Below are positions 9,125-17,654 of a stretch of 64,000 bases of DNA, piece after piece; position 1 is the stretch's first letter; each line of letters opens with the position of its first letter. Source of the DNA: Aminobacter aminovorans (GTDB taxonomy: Bacteria; Pseudomonadota; Alphaproteobacteria; Rhizobiales; Rhizobiaceae); assembly GCF_900445235.1 (NCBI RefSeq), contig NZ_UFSM01000001.1, positions 1,813,501 through 1,877,500 on the forward strand, written 5' to 3'. A program made the position numbers and the translations under genes. The notes beneath the pieces were generated by a model. That model made no database searches. It was not told the origin of the DNA and saw only the letters and a list, made by a program, of their open reading frames with translations.

Positions 9125-10048
9125 TTAGCGAAGGCGAGGATTGAGGACGTCGCGAAGCCAGTCGCCGACGATGTTGACGGCCAGCACCAGCAACACGAGT
9201 GCGGCGCCGGGGAACAGCGAGATCCACCATTCGCCTGACAGCAGCAGGTCGTTGCCGGCGCGGATCAAGGTTCCGAGCGAGGGCTGCGACGGTGGCATGC
9301 CGAGGCCGAGGAAGGACAGGATCGCCTCGGTGAGGATTGCGACGCCGAGACCCAGTGTGGCCAGCACCAGCACCGGGCCAATGGTGTTGGGCAGGATGTG
9401 GGCGAGCAGGATGCGGACACCGCTGACCTCGCTGATGCGGGCAGCCGCGACATAGTCCTTGCGGCGCTCGATCATGGTGGCGGCGCGCACGGTGCGGGCG
9501 AACTGCACCCAGTCGGCGACGCCGATCGCCAGGATGACGACATAGAAGCGCATCTCCTCGCGCATGCCGATCGGCATGACGATCTTGGCGACGCCATCGA
9601 TGAAGAAGGCGATCATGATGGTGGGGAAGCTGAGCTGGATGTCGCCGAGCCGCATGATGACGGTGTCGACCCAGCCGCCGAGATAACCGGCGATCAGGCC
9701 GAGTGCGACGCCGATGGTCATCGAGAAGGCGACGGCGGCGATGCCGACAAGGATCGACACGCGCATGCCGTAGAAGATGGTGGAGAGGATGTCGCGACCC
9801 TGCTCGTCGGTACCCAGCAGATAGGTCGAGGAGCCGCCTTCGATCCATGCCGGCGGCAAGCGGGCGTCCATGATGTTGAGGGTGGCCGGATCAAACGGAT
9901 TGTGTGGGGCGATCAGGCTTGCGGCGGCGGCGCAGAACACCAGCACGATGAGCACGACAGCGGCGAAGATGACCGGCGGCGAGTTCCTGAAGCGCCAGGC
10001 CAGTTCGCTGTTGCCGAAGGCTTTCAGTCTGAGGACGAGCTGGCTCAT
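9125..10048 (-). CDS. ABC transporter permease (DppC/OppC-like)
   Basis: A 307-residue inner-membrane permease. It has the N-terminal OppC_N segment (FRNSPPVIFAAVVLIVLVF), then the BPD_transp_1 domain with the EAA-like loop EVSGVRILLAHILPNTIGP. The ATG at 10048 overlaps the stop of the DppB-like gene by four bases (ATGA), so the two permeases are translated together. The amidohydrolase gene starts 18 bases after its stop. It pairs with the adjacent permease to form the channel for the solute captured by the binding protein encoded upstream. Confidence 0.93.
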   Translation of the reverse strand: MSQLVLRLKAFGNSELAWRFRNSPPVIFAAVVLIVLVFCAAAASLIAPHNPFDPATLNIMDARLPPAWIEGGSSTYLLGTDEQGRDILSTIFYGMRVSILVGIAAVAFSMTIGVALGLIAGYLGGWVDTVIMRLGDIQLSFPTIMIAFFIDGVAKIVMPIGMREEMRFYVVILAIGVADWVQFARTVRAATMIERRKDYVAAARISEVSGVRILLAHILPNTIGPVLVLATLGLGVAILTEAILSFLGLGMPPSQPSLGTLIRAGNDLLLSGEWWISLFPGAALVLLVLAVNIVGDWLRDVLNPRLR

Positions 10049-11010
10049 TTTGCGCGCAACCTTGGATCAACGGCGAGATAGATCAGGTCGACGATCAGGT
10101 TGATCGTGACGAAGCTGAAACCGACGAAGGCGAGATAGGCCGCCATGACGGGGAAGTCGGCGAATTCGATGGCCTGCAGGATCAGCATGCCCATGCCCGG
10201 CCACTGGAACACCGCCTCGACGACGATGGCGAAGGCGATCAGCGAGCCGATCTGCAGCCCGGTGATGGTGATGACAGGCAGCAGGCTGTTACGCAGTGCG
10301 TGCGTCAGATAGACGGCGCGGTCAGACAGGCCGCGGGCACGGGCGAACTTGACGAAATCGGTGCGTACCACCTCAAGCATCTCGCCGCGCACCAGGCGCA
10401 TGATCATCGACACCTGGAACACGGCAAGCGTGATGGTCGGCATGATCAGCGCCTTGAGACCCGATGTGGTGAGCATGCCCGTCGTCCACCATCCGAGCTT
10501 GACGACCTCGCCACGGCCGAAGGCCGAGAGCCAGCGCAGTTCGACCGAAAAGACCAGGATCAGCAGCATGCCGATCAGGAACTGCGGCATCGAGATGCCG
10601 AGCAGCGAGCCGAACTGAAGGCTGCGGCTCAACAGGCCGCGCGGCTTGAGTGCGGTGTAGACACCCATCGGGATGCCCACGGCAAGGGCAATGACGGTGG
10701 CGCACAGGACCAGCTCCAGCGTCGCTGGCAGGCGCGCAAGTATCAGGTCGACCACCGGCTGGCGGTTGCGGTAGGAGACGCCGAAATCGCCGACCACGGC
10801 GCGTTCGACGAAGCGCCAGAATTGGACGAATGTCGACTGGTCGAGACCGAGCGCGACCCGCAATTCCTCGCGCTGGGCAAGCGTGGCGTTGACGCCGAGG
10901 ATATTGTTCACCGGGTCGCCGAGGAAGTTGAAGATCGAGAACGAAAGCGCCGACACCACCAGCATCACGAGGATGACGCTGGTCAGTCGCGTGGCGAGCA
11001 AGGAAATCAT
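10045..11010 (-). CDS. ABC transporter permease (DppB/OppB-like)
   Basis: A 321-residue permease with the standard DppB layout. A first transmembrane segment near the N terminus (TSVILVMLVVSALSFSI) is followed by LGDPVNNILG and a BPD_transp_1 domain with several hydrophobic segments, and it ends DLIYLAVDPRLRAK. It partners the DppC-like permease. A GC-rich stem-loop separates it from the upstream binding-protein gene, which should lower its expression relative to that protein. Confidence 0.93.
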   Translation of the reverse strand: MISLLATRLTSVILVMLVVSALSFSIFNFLGDPVNNILGVNATLAQREELRVALGLDQSTFVQFWRFVERAVVGDFGVSYRNRQPVVDLILARLPATLELVLCATVIALAVGIPMGVYTALKPRGLLSRSLQFGSLLGISMPQFLIGMLLILVFSVELRWLSAFGRGEVVKLGWWTTGMLTTSGLKALIMPTITLAVFQVSMIMRLVRGEMLEVVRTDFVKFARARGLSDRAVYLTHALRNSLLPVITITGLQIGSLIAFAIVVEAVFQWPGMGMLILQAIEFADFPVMAAYLAFVGFSFVTINLIVDLIYLAVDPRLRAK

Positions 11011-11033
11011 CTCAGCCTCTGAAATGGAGAAGA

Positions 11034-11057
11034 GGCCGGGCGCGCACGCGCCCAGCC
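11034..11057 (-). promoter_or_regulatory. Intercistronic stem-loop between binding protein and permeases
   Basis: GGCCGGGCGCG (11034-11044) pairs with CGCGCCCAGCC (11047-11057), an 11-bp stem with one mismatch, and on the minus strand it is followed by TCTTCT. Hairpins in this position of ABC operons often stabilise the binding-protein mRNA or partly terminate transcription (known practice in such operons). The role here is inferred. Confidence 0.6.
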
Positions 11058-11069
11058 TCCGGTCAATCG

Positions 11070-12635
11070 TCAGTCCATCGTGTAGTACCAGAACCGCGTG
11101 TATTCGTCGGCCGGTACGATGGCGTGGACCTTGTCGCTCATGCCCCAGGTCAGGAACTGCTGGTGCAGCATGATCTTGCCGACCTCGTCGCGATGCAGCT
11201 TCATCACCTCGGAGATCATCTCCTGGCGCTTCTCGGTGTCGTATTCAGTGCCGATCTGCGGGGTCAGTTCATCGACGCGGGCGTTGGAATAGCCCTTGGG
11301 GTTCCAGGCGCCGAGGTCGCCGGTTGGCGTGTGGAAGGTCGCCGAGATGATGTTGTAGGCGTCCAGCGTCGGCAGGCCGGCCCAGCCGAGCATGTAGAAG
11401 GAGTATTTGCCCGCGGGCAGCTCGGTGTCGAACTGCACAGGGGGGTGCATCGTCAGCTGCGCCTTGATGCCGACCTTGGCCAGCATGCCGACCGTTGCCT
11501 GGCAGATCTGCTCGTCATTGATGAACGAACCGGCCGGGCAATCCATCGGCAAGGTGAAGCCGTCGGCGTAGCCCGCTTCCTTGAGCAGCGCCTTGGACGC
11601 CTCGATATCAAAGGGGAAGCGGACGTCGAGGCTGGCGTCGTAGAACGGCAACTGCGGCGCCATCATGATTGCCGACGGGCGGCTGTTGTCGCGCATGATC
11701 GAGCGCTTGATACCGTCGATGTCGATGGCCTGGTAGATCGCCTTGCGCACGCGGACGTCGGCGAGCGGGTTGGAATCGAGCCCGGGCAAGGTCTTCGACT
11801 GCTGGTCCATGCCGTAGAAGATGTTGCGCAGATGCGGGGCGCGCATGATCTGCATGCCTGATGTCGCCTCGATGCGCGCGACGTCCTGCGGCGGTGCGTT
11901 GCGAATGAAGTCGACTTCGCCGGAGAGCAGGGCCGCGACGCGCGTCGCGTTGTTGGCGATCGGCGTGTAGACGATCTCGTCGATATTGTGCTCGCGCTTG
12001 TCCCACCATTTCTCGTTGGCGGCGAACACGGTTTTCACATCGGGCTCGCGGCTTGCGACCTTGAACGGTCCGGTGCCGACGCCTTGCGTGATCATCGCGC
12101 CGCCGGTGTTGGTCGACAGATCGAGCGGCTTTTGGGCGCCGATCGATTCCTGGAACTCCTTGTCGAGGATGTACCATCCGGCGAAATCATTGAGCAGCAG
12201 CGCGTATTTACGTTTGAGCGTGATGTCGATGGTGTGGTCGTCGACCTTGGCGATCTCGGCGATCGGCTCGAGCAGGCCAGCGAAGGGCGAGCCCGGCGAG
12301 CCGGCGCGTTCATAGGAGAAGATTACGTCGTCGGCGGTGAACGGGTTGCCGTTGTGGAACTCCACGCCCTTGCGCAGGTGGAAGCGCCATTTTGTGTCGG
12401 ACAGCGTTTCCCAGCTTTCTGCCAACGCCGGCTCGATCTTGAGTTCCTTGTTCCAGCGGACAAGGCCTTCATAGACGTTGCCGATCAGGCTGAGCGTGAA
12501 GTCCTCGCGCGCCGCGTGAGGGTCCATCGAACTGATTTCCTGCGATTCAGCGAACCGCAGCGTCTTGGCTTCAGCCGTGCTGACGGCGAGGCCGGCGCAC
12601 GAGGCGAGGAGAAGTAGTTTCAGATAACGGTTCAT
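11070..12635 (-). CDS. ABC transporter solute-binding protein (family 5, peptide/nickel type)
   Basis: A 521-residue periplasmic binding protein (SBP_bac_5). The signal peptide is MNRYLKLLLLASCAGLAVSTAEA, and the mature protein starts KTLRFAESQEISSMDPH. Family landmarks include FHNGNPFTADDVIFSYER and GTGPFK. ATG 12635 fits the signal peptide; the open frame continues to 12737 but gives no sensible N terminus. It delivers the solute to the two downstream permeases. The ligand is unknown; family members bind peptides, nickel, opines and other small solutes. A probable GntR operator lies about 330 bases upstream. Confidence 0.93.
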   Translation of the reverse strand: MNRYLKLLLLASCAGLAVSTAEAKTLRFAESQEISSMDPHAAREDFTLSLIGNVYEGLVRWNKELKIEPALAESWETLSDTKWRFHLRKGVEFHNGNPFTADDVIFSYERAGSPGSPFAGLLEPIAEIAKVDDHTIDITLKRKYALLLNDFAGWYILDKEFQESIGAQKPLDLSTNTGGAMITQGVGTGPFKVASREPDVKTVFAANEKWWDKREHNIDEIVYTPIANNATRVAALLSGEVDFIRNAPPQDVARIEATSGMQIMRAPHLRNIFYGMDQQSKTLPGLDSNPLADVRVRKAIYQAIDIDGIKRSIMRDNSRPSAIMMAPQLPFYDASLDVRFPFDIEASKALLKEAGYADGFTLPMDCPAGSFINDEQICQATVGMLAKVGIKAQLTMHPPVQFDTELPAGKYSFYMLGWAGLPTLDAYNIISATFHTPTGDLGAWNPKGYSNARVDELTPQIGTEYDTEKRQEMISEVMKLHRDEVGKIMLHQQFLTWGMSDKVHAIVPADEYTRFWYYTMD

Positions 12636-13105
12636 AGGCTGTTCCCACACAGTTCTTGATTGTTGGACTTCCGTTGTCTCGTTCGGGCGTCGGCATGCCG
12701 ATGGCCAGGGCGTCGAGCGTGCCGAAAGCCGCCGCATCCATCGGGTTCGAGAGCTGGTTCAACAGGGCTGCGTGGCCGGCGTGGCAGGAACGAAACTGCG
12801 ATCCTCTCATCCCCCGAGGTTCGGGGAATGCCCATTTCGATCCGTTCTGATCTCGAGCACTTGTCACTTGGAGCCCAGCCTGTTGGGAGCCGACAGGAGG
12901 GATGATTTCACATCGAATACGCTTCGTCTACAGTGTTGTATGCGTAAAATGGCATCAATTGTATACAAATTATGCCTGAAATTTGAGCGGCACGGCAGCG
13001 GCATGGGCGTGGCGAAGCCAGCGCCGCTCGCAACGGGCGACGCTATCGAAATCGACGGCCATGGTCAGACCGCGGCAGCGCCTTTCGGGGGCGGCCGTCC
13101 TGTCG
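12636..13105. other. Intergenic region upstream of the binding-protein gene
   Basis: These 470 bases lie between two genes of the same uptake system, both on the minus strand. No convincing gene is seen. It contains the perfect palindrome at 12959-12968 with a related half-site at 12936-12943 (TTGTATGC). This is probably where the promoter for the binding-protein operon and its GntR control lie. The rest is GC-rich with no clear motif. Confidence 0.55.
12959..12968. promoter_or_regulatory. Probable GntR/FCD operator, site 1
   Basis: A perfect 10-bp palindrome TTGTATACAA within AATTGTATACAAAT. The shape fits GT-N2-AC operators of FadR-subfamily GntR proteins. Two more copies of the core lie at 15798 and 16063, flanking the regulator-racemase pair, and none were noticed elsewhere in the window. 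Binding by the GntR at 14239-14979 is inferred. Confidence 0.65.
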
Positions 13106-14119
13106 TCAGAGCGTGGTGCCACCCTGGTGAATGAAACAGGCGGCGGATGTGCCGCCTGCTTCGGCGAGCCTCGGAAGTTCGCTGCGGCAGCGGTCTCCGG
13201 CCTTGGGGCAGCGCGGATTGAAGGCGCAGCCATCGGGCCAGTTGCCGAGGCGCGGCATCGAGCCATCGATCTGGGCAAGGCGGTCGGCCTTGCGGTTGAG
13301 CGAGGGGATCGAGGCCATCAGGCCCGCCGTGTAGGGATGGCGCGGCCGATGGATGACCTCGTCGACCGGCCCGATCTCGACGACACGGCCGGCATACATC
13401 ACCGCCACCCGGTCGGCGGTCTCGGCAATGACACCCATGTCGTGGGTGACGAGCATGATCGCCGTTCCGCGTGTCGCCGCAAGCCGTTTCAACAAGCCAA
13501 TGATCTGGGCCTGGACCGAGACGTCGAGGGCTGTGGTCGGCTCATCGGCGATGATCAGCTCGGGCTCGCCGGCAAGTGCCAGCGCTATGACGATGCGCTG
13601 GCGCATGCCGCCCGAAAACTGGTGCGGATATTGGCTGAAGCGGTTCTCCGGATCGGCGATGCCGACCTCGCGCAGCAATTGCAGCGCCTTGGCGCGTGCC
13701 GTCTGGGCATTGCCTGGATGATGCGCCCGGATGGTTTCGGTCAGCTGGCGCCCGACGGTGAAGAGTGGGTCGAGGCTGGTCAGCGGATCCTGGAAGATCG
13801 CGCCGATATGGCGGCCGCGCAGCTTGCGCTGTTCGGCCTGCGGCAGGTCGTCGATGCGCTGACCGGAGAGATGGACGGTGCCGCCGGCAATCCGTCCGGG
13901 CGGCTGCAAAAGCCCGATCAGGGCGCTTCCGGTCAACGACTTGCCGGCGCCGGATTCGCCGACGACGCCGAGGATTTCGCCCTGGCCGATGCTGAAGGAG
14001 ACGTCGTCGACCGCGACAAGCGAGCGGTGGCGCAGTGGAAACTCGATGCGCAGATTGTGTACATCAAGAACGGCTCCAGTTTGCGCCGCCGGTCTCGGCT
14101 CAAAGGCCAGTCCAGTCAT
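13106..14119 (-). CDS. Peptide-type ABC transporter ATPase (DppD/OppD-like)
   Basis: A 337-residue ATPase and the partner of the DppF-like subunit at the far end of the cluster. Walker A is GESGAGKS, the signature FSGGMRQR, and Walker B runs into ADEPTTALD. The C-terminal oligopeptide extension has GCAFNPRCP. ATG 14119 is the natural start. It is divergent from the gntR gene (120 bases between starts). A 470-base regulatory gap separates it from the binding-protein gene, so the transporter is split into two transcription units or one with a long leader. Confidence 0.93.
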   Translation of the reverse strand: MTGLAFEPRPAAQTGAVLDVHNLRIEFPLRHRSLVAVDDVSFSIGQGEILGVVGESGAGKSLTGSALIGLLQPPGRIAGGTVHLSGQRIDDLPQAEQRKLRGRHIGAIFQDPLTSLDPLFTVGRQLTETIRAHHPGNAQTARAKALQLLREVGIADPENRFSQYPHQFSGGMRQRIVIALALAGEPELIIADEPTTALDVSVQAQIIGLLKRLAATRGTAIMLVTHDMGVIAETADRVAVMYAGRVVEIGPVDEVIHRPRHPYTAGLMASIPSLNRKADRLAQIDGSMPRLGNWPDGCAFNPRCPKAGDRCRSELPRLAEAGGTSAACFIHQGGTTL

Positions 14120-14238
14120 TGGAACACCGCCGTCCGTTCAAGGGTTGTGCCAAGGGAAAAGGCATGTTCCAAGCGGGAACGGCAGAGGATAGAATACATA
14201 CCAAGTCCTCCCTATGCCCAATTCACCAGGATCGTGAC

Positions 14239-14979
14239 ATGCTACGCGAGCCCCGCGCTTCGAAGACCGCCGTTTCGCCGAGCCAGATCGGCAAGACCAG
14301 GAAGCGCGGTGGACCAACCGACGAGCACATTCACGGCGAAATCTACGCGGCGATCATCAATCACCAGATCCGTCCGGCGACGCCGCTGCAGGAAGATGCG
14401 CTGGCGACTGCCTTCGGCGTCAGCCGCACCATCATCCGCAAGGTGCTGCAGCGGCTGTCGCACGAGAAGCTCGTCGACCTGATTCCCAACAAGGGTGCCT
14501 TCGTCGCCAAGCCCTCGATCGAGGAGGCACGACAGGTGTTCGAGGCGCGGCGCGGCGTGGAATGCATTCTCGCAGAAAAGCTCGCCTCGACGATCACCAA
14601 GGAAGATGTCGATCGGCTGACGGCCATGGTGAGCGCCGAGGCGGAGGCAGTCGAGCAAGACAGCAAACATAGGCGGCTGCAGCTCTCCGGGGATTTTCAT
14701 CGTGAACTCGCCTCGCTTGCCGGAAACGAGGTGCTGCGCGACTTCGTCCACGAGCTGGTGTCGCGGACGTCGCTGATCATTGCGCTGTACGAGTCGCCGG
14801 GTGCTGTGCCGTGCTCGTACAGCGAGCACAAGGAGATCGTGGACGCCTTGAAGCGGCGGGACGGCAAGAAAGCTGCGCAGTACATGGACCACCATCTCCG
14901 TCATATCGAGGCTCAGATCGACCTGTCCGACCACCCCGTGCGCGTCGACTTCAAGACGCTGTTCAAACCCTTGGCCTAA
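14239..14979 (+). CDS. GntR-family transcriptional regulator, FadR/FCD subfamily
   Basis: A 246-residue regulator. The N-terminal winged helix runs from DEHIHGEIYAAII through ALATAFGVSRTIIRKVLQRL to IPNKGAFV. The C-terminal FCD ligand-binding domain has conserved FHRELASLAGN and HKEIVDALKRRD. ATG 14239 has AGGA seven bases upstream; an open frame back to 14035 overlaps the ABC ATPase on the other strand and is not used. It lies between the divergent ABC genes and a convergent racemase and is the probable controller of both. Its stop overlaps the racemase stop. The ligand is probably the transported compound or a product. Confidence 0.92.
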   Translation: MLREPRASKTAVSPSQIGKTRKRGGPTDEHIHGEIYAAIINHQIRPATPLQEDALATAFGVSRTIIRKVLQRLSHEKLVDLIPNKGAFVAKPSIEEARQVFEARRGVECILAEKLASTITKEDVDRLTAMVSAEAEAVEQDSKHRRLQLSGDFHRELASLAGNEVLRDFVHELVSRTSLIIALYESPGAVPCSYSEHKEIVDALKRRDGKKAAQYMDHHLRHIEAQIDLSDHPVRVDFKTLFKPLA

Positions 14980-15743
14980 CTGACCTTTCTCGATTTTTCA
15001 GTGCTTGCGAGACGCGTATCGGGTGCATATCCGGCGAGCTTGCCGCGATAGGTCTTGGGCAGTGGATAGGCAAGGTCGCCGCGCTTGGACGTCTTCAGGC
15101 CCATGCCGACGATGGCCTCGGCGAACTTGACGCCGGCCACGACGCCGTCGATGACGGGCACCTGCAGCCGTTCTTCGAGATAATGCGCGAGATCAGCCAT
15201 GCCGGCGCAGCCGAGCACGATTGCTTCGGAACGGTCTTCGGATAGAGCCCTCTCGCACTCGGCAAGGATGATCGCGCGGGCGTTCGATTCCGGCTTTTCC
15301 AGCTCCAGCACCGGAACGTCGGTGGCGCGCACGCGGCGGCAATGATGCTGCATGCCATAGTTGCGGACCAGCTGTTCGGCAATGATGCGGGTGCGTTCGA
15401 GCGTCGTCACCACTGAAAAGCCGGTGGCGACGAAGCTTGCCGCGTGCATGGCGGCTTCTGCAATGCCGAACACCGGCGCACCCGTGATCTCGCGCGCCGC
15501 AAGCAGGCCGGGATCGCCAAAGCAGGCAATGATGTAGGCGTCGGCGGCCGGCCCATCCATGATCTCGTCGACAAGGCCGATGATGCTCATCGCTTCGTCG
15601 TAGTGACCTTCGATCGAGGCGGCGCCGGAGCGGGAGGTCACCGCCAGGATCTCGGTTGCCGGTGCTGCAACCGCCCGCGCCGCATCACCGATGAGATCGG
15701 TCATCGACTGGGTGGTGTTGGGATTGATGAGCTTAATTCTCAT
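14976..15743 (-). CDS. Asp/Glu/hydantoin racemase family protein
   Basis: A 255-residue cofactor-independent racemase. The two catalytic cysteines are visible as Cys74 (IIACFGDPGL) and Cys179 (VLGCAGM). The N terminus RIKLINPNTT is typical of hydantoin racemases (HyuA). It converges with gntR, and the two stop codons overlap. Its promoter region carries a copy of the GntR palindrome. With a nearby amidohydrolase and ABC importer it may racemise a ring compound or amino-acid derivative before ring opening. Hydantoin itself is only one possibility. Confidence 0.88.
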   Translation of the reverse strand: MRIKLINPNTTQSMTDLIGDAARAVAAPATEILAVTSRSGAASIEGHYDEAMSIIGLVDEIMDGPAADAYIIACFGDPGLLAAREITGAPVFGIAEAAMHAASFVATGFSVVTTLERTRIIAEQLVRNYGMQHHCRRVRATDVPVLELEKPESNARAIILAECERALSEDRSEAIVLGCAGMADLAHYLEERLQVPVIDGVVAGVKFAEAIVGMGLKTSKRGDLAYPLPKTYRGKLAGYAPDTRLASTEKSRKVS

Positions 15744-15797
15744 GCGATCCTCTGAAGCCGCTGGCCTCGCCGGGTGCCGGTAATTCCCGGTTTTGAA

Positions 15798-15807
15798 TTG
15801 TATACTA
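15798..15807. promoter_or_regulatory. Probable GntR/FCD operator, site 2
   Basis: TTGTATACTA, one base from the perfect palindrome at site 1. It lies just downstream of the predicted -10 of the racemase promoter, a position suited to repression. Confidence 0.6.
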
Positions 15808-15815
15808 TCATGTAT

Positions 15816-15844
15816 TCGTATTGGATGTAATTTGCTATTGTCAA
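15816..15844 (-). promoter_or_regulatory. Candidate sigma-70 promoter of the racemase gene
   Basis: On the minus strand TTGACA (15844-15839) is followed after 17 bases by ATACGA (15821-15816). The -35 is perfect and the -10 is weak. The start site would fall near 15809, at the edge of operator site 2. Confidence 0.45.
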
Positions 15845-16062
15845 CACGGTATCAGGCTATTCTGAGGGATAGATGAAAACGAGTGGCCGCCCGTCGCAGG
15901 ACTGAAGGCAGCTGGTTTGCGCCCGGACGCGCGGACTGCCGCAGTTGGCGGCACAAGCATTTGAAGGATTTGGGATTTTGCTTTCACTGCAGTGGGCTGC
16001 ATCTGACAGCCAGTTATTGCATGGTTTTCCGGAGCGGCTAGCGCATCAGGAAGCTGTCTTAA

Positions 16063-16072
16063 TTGTATACAT
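16063..16072. promoter_or_regulatory. Probable GntR/FCD operator, site 3
   Basis: TTGTATACAT within AATTGTATACATAT. The core is identical to sites 1 and 2. It lies 265 bases upstream of site 2 and about 30 bases after the stop of the small ORF at 16105, so it may support DNA looping or be a spare site. Confidence 0.5.
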
Positions 16073-16104
16073 ATCTAAAATTGCAGCTTCGGGCGAGAAC
16101 AGAG

Positions 16105-16356
16105 CTAGAAACCGCAGGCAAGGCATTCGAGGCCGTTCCTGTAGAGATATTCGGCCTTCCAATAGTGCGGGTCGTTGACGACGGCGTATTCGACATCCGT
16201 CGTCATGACGTATTTCTTCCTGAATGGCCGCGCCAGCATGACGAACAGGCGGCAGTCAGGCGGCCAGTCGCCGACCGAGAGAATGCTGTTTCCCCTTGAT
16301 AGCTCCGACAACAGGATTGCCTGCAACGGCGGCGCCATTTGTGGCAGGTCGGGCAT
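16105..16356 (-). CDS. Small uncharacterised protein
   Basis: An 83-residue protein starting PDLPQMAPPLQAILLSEL, with LSVGDWPPDCRLFVML and NDPHYWKAEYLYRNG in its second half. The composition looks like a real protein (mixed hydrophobic and aromatic residues, no Arg/Pro bias of shadow frames). GGAG lies eight bases upstream of the ATG. No signal peptide, clear membrane segment or known domain was recognised. It has three Cys, two in the C-terminal ECLACGF. Function unknown. Confidence 0.62.
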   Translation of the reverse strand: MPDLPQMAPPLQAILLSELSRGNSILSVGDWPPDCRLFVMLARPFRKKYVMTTDVEYAVVNDPHYWKAEYLYRNGLECLACGF

Positions 16357-16456
16357 CGGTGGGCTCCACAGATTGCCGGATGACGTTGACCGGCCGAATG
16401 CTAGCCGGCAAGTTGGCGCGTCGGGAAGGTAGTGCGTTCAAGCAAGCGCCTGCAAG

Positions 16457-17458
16457 CTACTGCGGCAAGGCGCTGGCTTTTCTCGTCTCGCGTGGGAGTT
16501 CGCCGAACTCGTGCCGGTACTCGGCGGCGAAGCGGCCGAAATGGGTGAAGCCCCATTTCAGCGCGACGTCGGTAACGCTCGCTTCGCCCGCCACGAGGTC
16601 GAAACGGGCACGGCGCATGCGCTCGCGTGTCAGCGCGCGGATGGGCGAGATGCCGAAGGCGTTGCGATAGGCCAGTTGCAGTGTCCTGGGGGCGACGCCG
16701 GCGGCTTCGGCGATCTCATGCAGACCGATGGGTGCCGCGACATTGGCGCGGATGAATTCTTCTGCCCGCTTCAGGTGGCGAGGGGCCGCACCCGGCCTGT
16801 GCTCATTGAAGAACAGGCTCATATTGTTGGGCTGGTTGCGCAGAAACAGTTCGAGCAGGTGCTGCTCATGCAGCACGTTGTGCAGGCCCGGGCCGTGCAG
16901 CGGGGTCTTTGCGTCGGCAGCATGGAACAGCGAGTTGGCAAGGCGCCGCCATGCCTGCATCTCGGGTCGGGAAAAATCGATCAGAGGATCGAAGATCAGC
17001 GGACCCGATATGTCGCGGTCGAGCACGCGCATGGCAAAGGCATGCAGCGGCGCCTTTCGCACCTGGACGAGCAACTGGGCGCAGCCCTGCCACCATTTCA
17101 TCCTTGTCGCCAGGTCGGCGTTGAGGACGGAGGCGACGCTGCGGTCGGTCAGAAACTCGCGTGTGCCGTTGCGGACGGTGGCTGCACCGGAGATCGGCAT
17201 CTGGATCAGGTAGAAGTCGCCGAGTTCGCCCGGATCGATCAGCACATCGGCGCCATAGCTGATGTAGTTCAACGAGATCATCTCGCCGGGCGCATGATTA
17301 TGCGTGACGCGAAAAGCTTTCCGTTCACCGATGATGTCCAGTCGGTGATTGCAAAACTTCTGGGCGACCCGCTCCCTGGCGCAGTCGAGATCGTTCGACT
17401 GAAACAAGACATGGTCTGAAAGCGGTACCCTAAGGACGGACGCCTCTTCCATCAGCAT
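16457..17458 (-). CDS. AraC/XylS-family transcriptional regulator
   Basis: A 333-residue regulator. The N-terminal half resembles the AraC_binding_2 ligand domain (for example LIQMPISGAATVRNG). The C-terminal double helix-turn-helix spans about residues 225-325, with IGLHEIAEAAGVAPRTLQ and ASVTDVALKWGFTHFGRFAAEYR. ATG 17458 and ATG 17452 are both possible; neither has a strong ribosome site. It is divergent from the cupin gene (196 bases apart), which with the downstream flavin monooxygenase is its probable target. Confidence 0.9.
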   Translation of the reverse strand: MLMEEASVLRVPLSDHVLFQSNDLDCARERVAQKFCNHRLDIIGERKAFRVTHNHAPGEMISLNYISYGADVLIDPGELGDFYLIQMPISGAATVRNGTREFLTDRSVASVLNADLATRMKWWQGCAQLLVQVRKAPLHAFAMRVLDRDISGPLIFDPLIDFSRPEMQAWRRLANSLFHAADAKTPLHGPGLHNVLHEQHLLELFLRNQPNNMSLFFNEHRPGAAPRHLKRAEEFIRANVAAPIGLHEIAEAAGVAPRTLQLAYRNAFGISPIRALTRERMRRARFDLVAGEASVTDVALKWGFTHFGRFAAEYRHEFGELPRETRKASALPQ

Positions 17459-17654
17459 TCTGGCAGACTAGCACCGATCCTCCAGCTGCCAATGAAAATG
17501 AGCGGCAGTAGGTCGCGCCGGCAGCATTTTTGCGCTTTCTGGATAGTCATCGCGCATTCCGGCTAGTGCTTTGGGGATACCCGCAGCAATATCTGCGTGG
17601 AACAAATGAAAGGGTCGCCTCGGGCAGGCCCTTCGAAAGCAAAGGGAGCATCAC

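Larger units (their letters stand above)
15744..16104. other. Regulatory intergenic region upstream of the racemase
   Basis: These 361 bases hold the racemase promoter, a GntR-type site over its start region, and a third site about 250 bases further up. Otherwise no gene or repeat is evident. The AT-rich part around 15790-15850 stands out from the GC-rich background. Confidence 0.5.

Noticed and set aside
12571..12867. Short minus-strand frame upstream of the binding-protein gene
   Set aside because: It overlaps the true start region of that gene, has no motif and lies in a region better read as regulatory.
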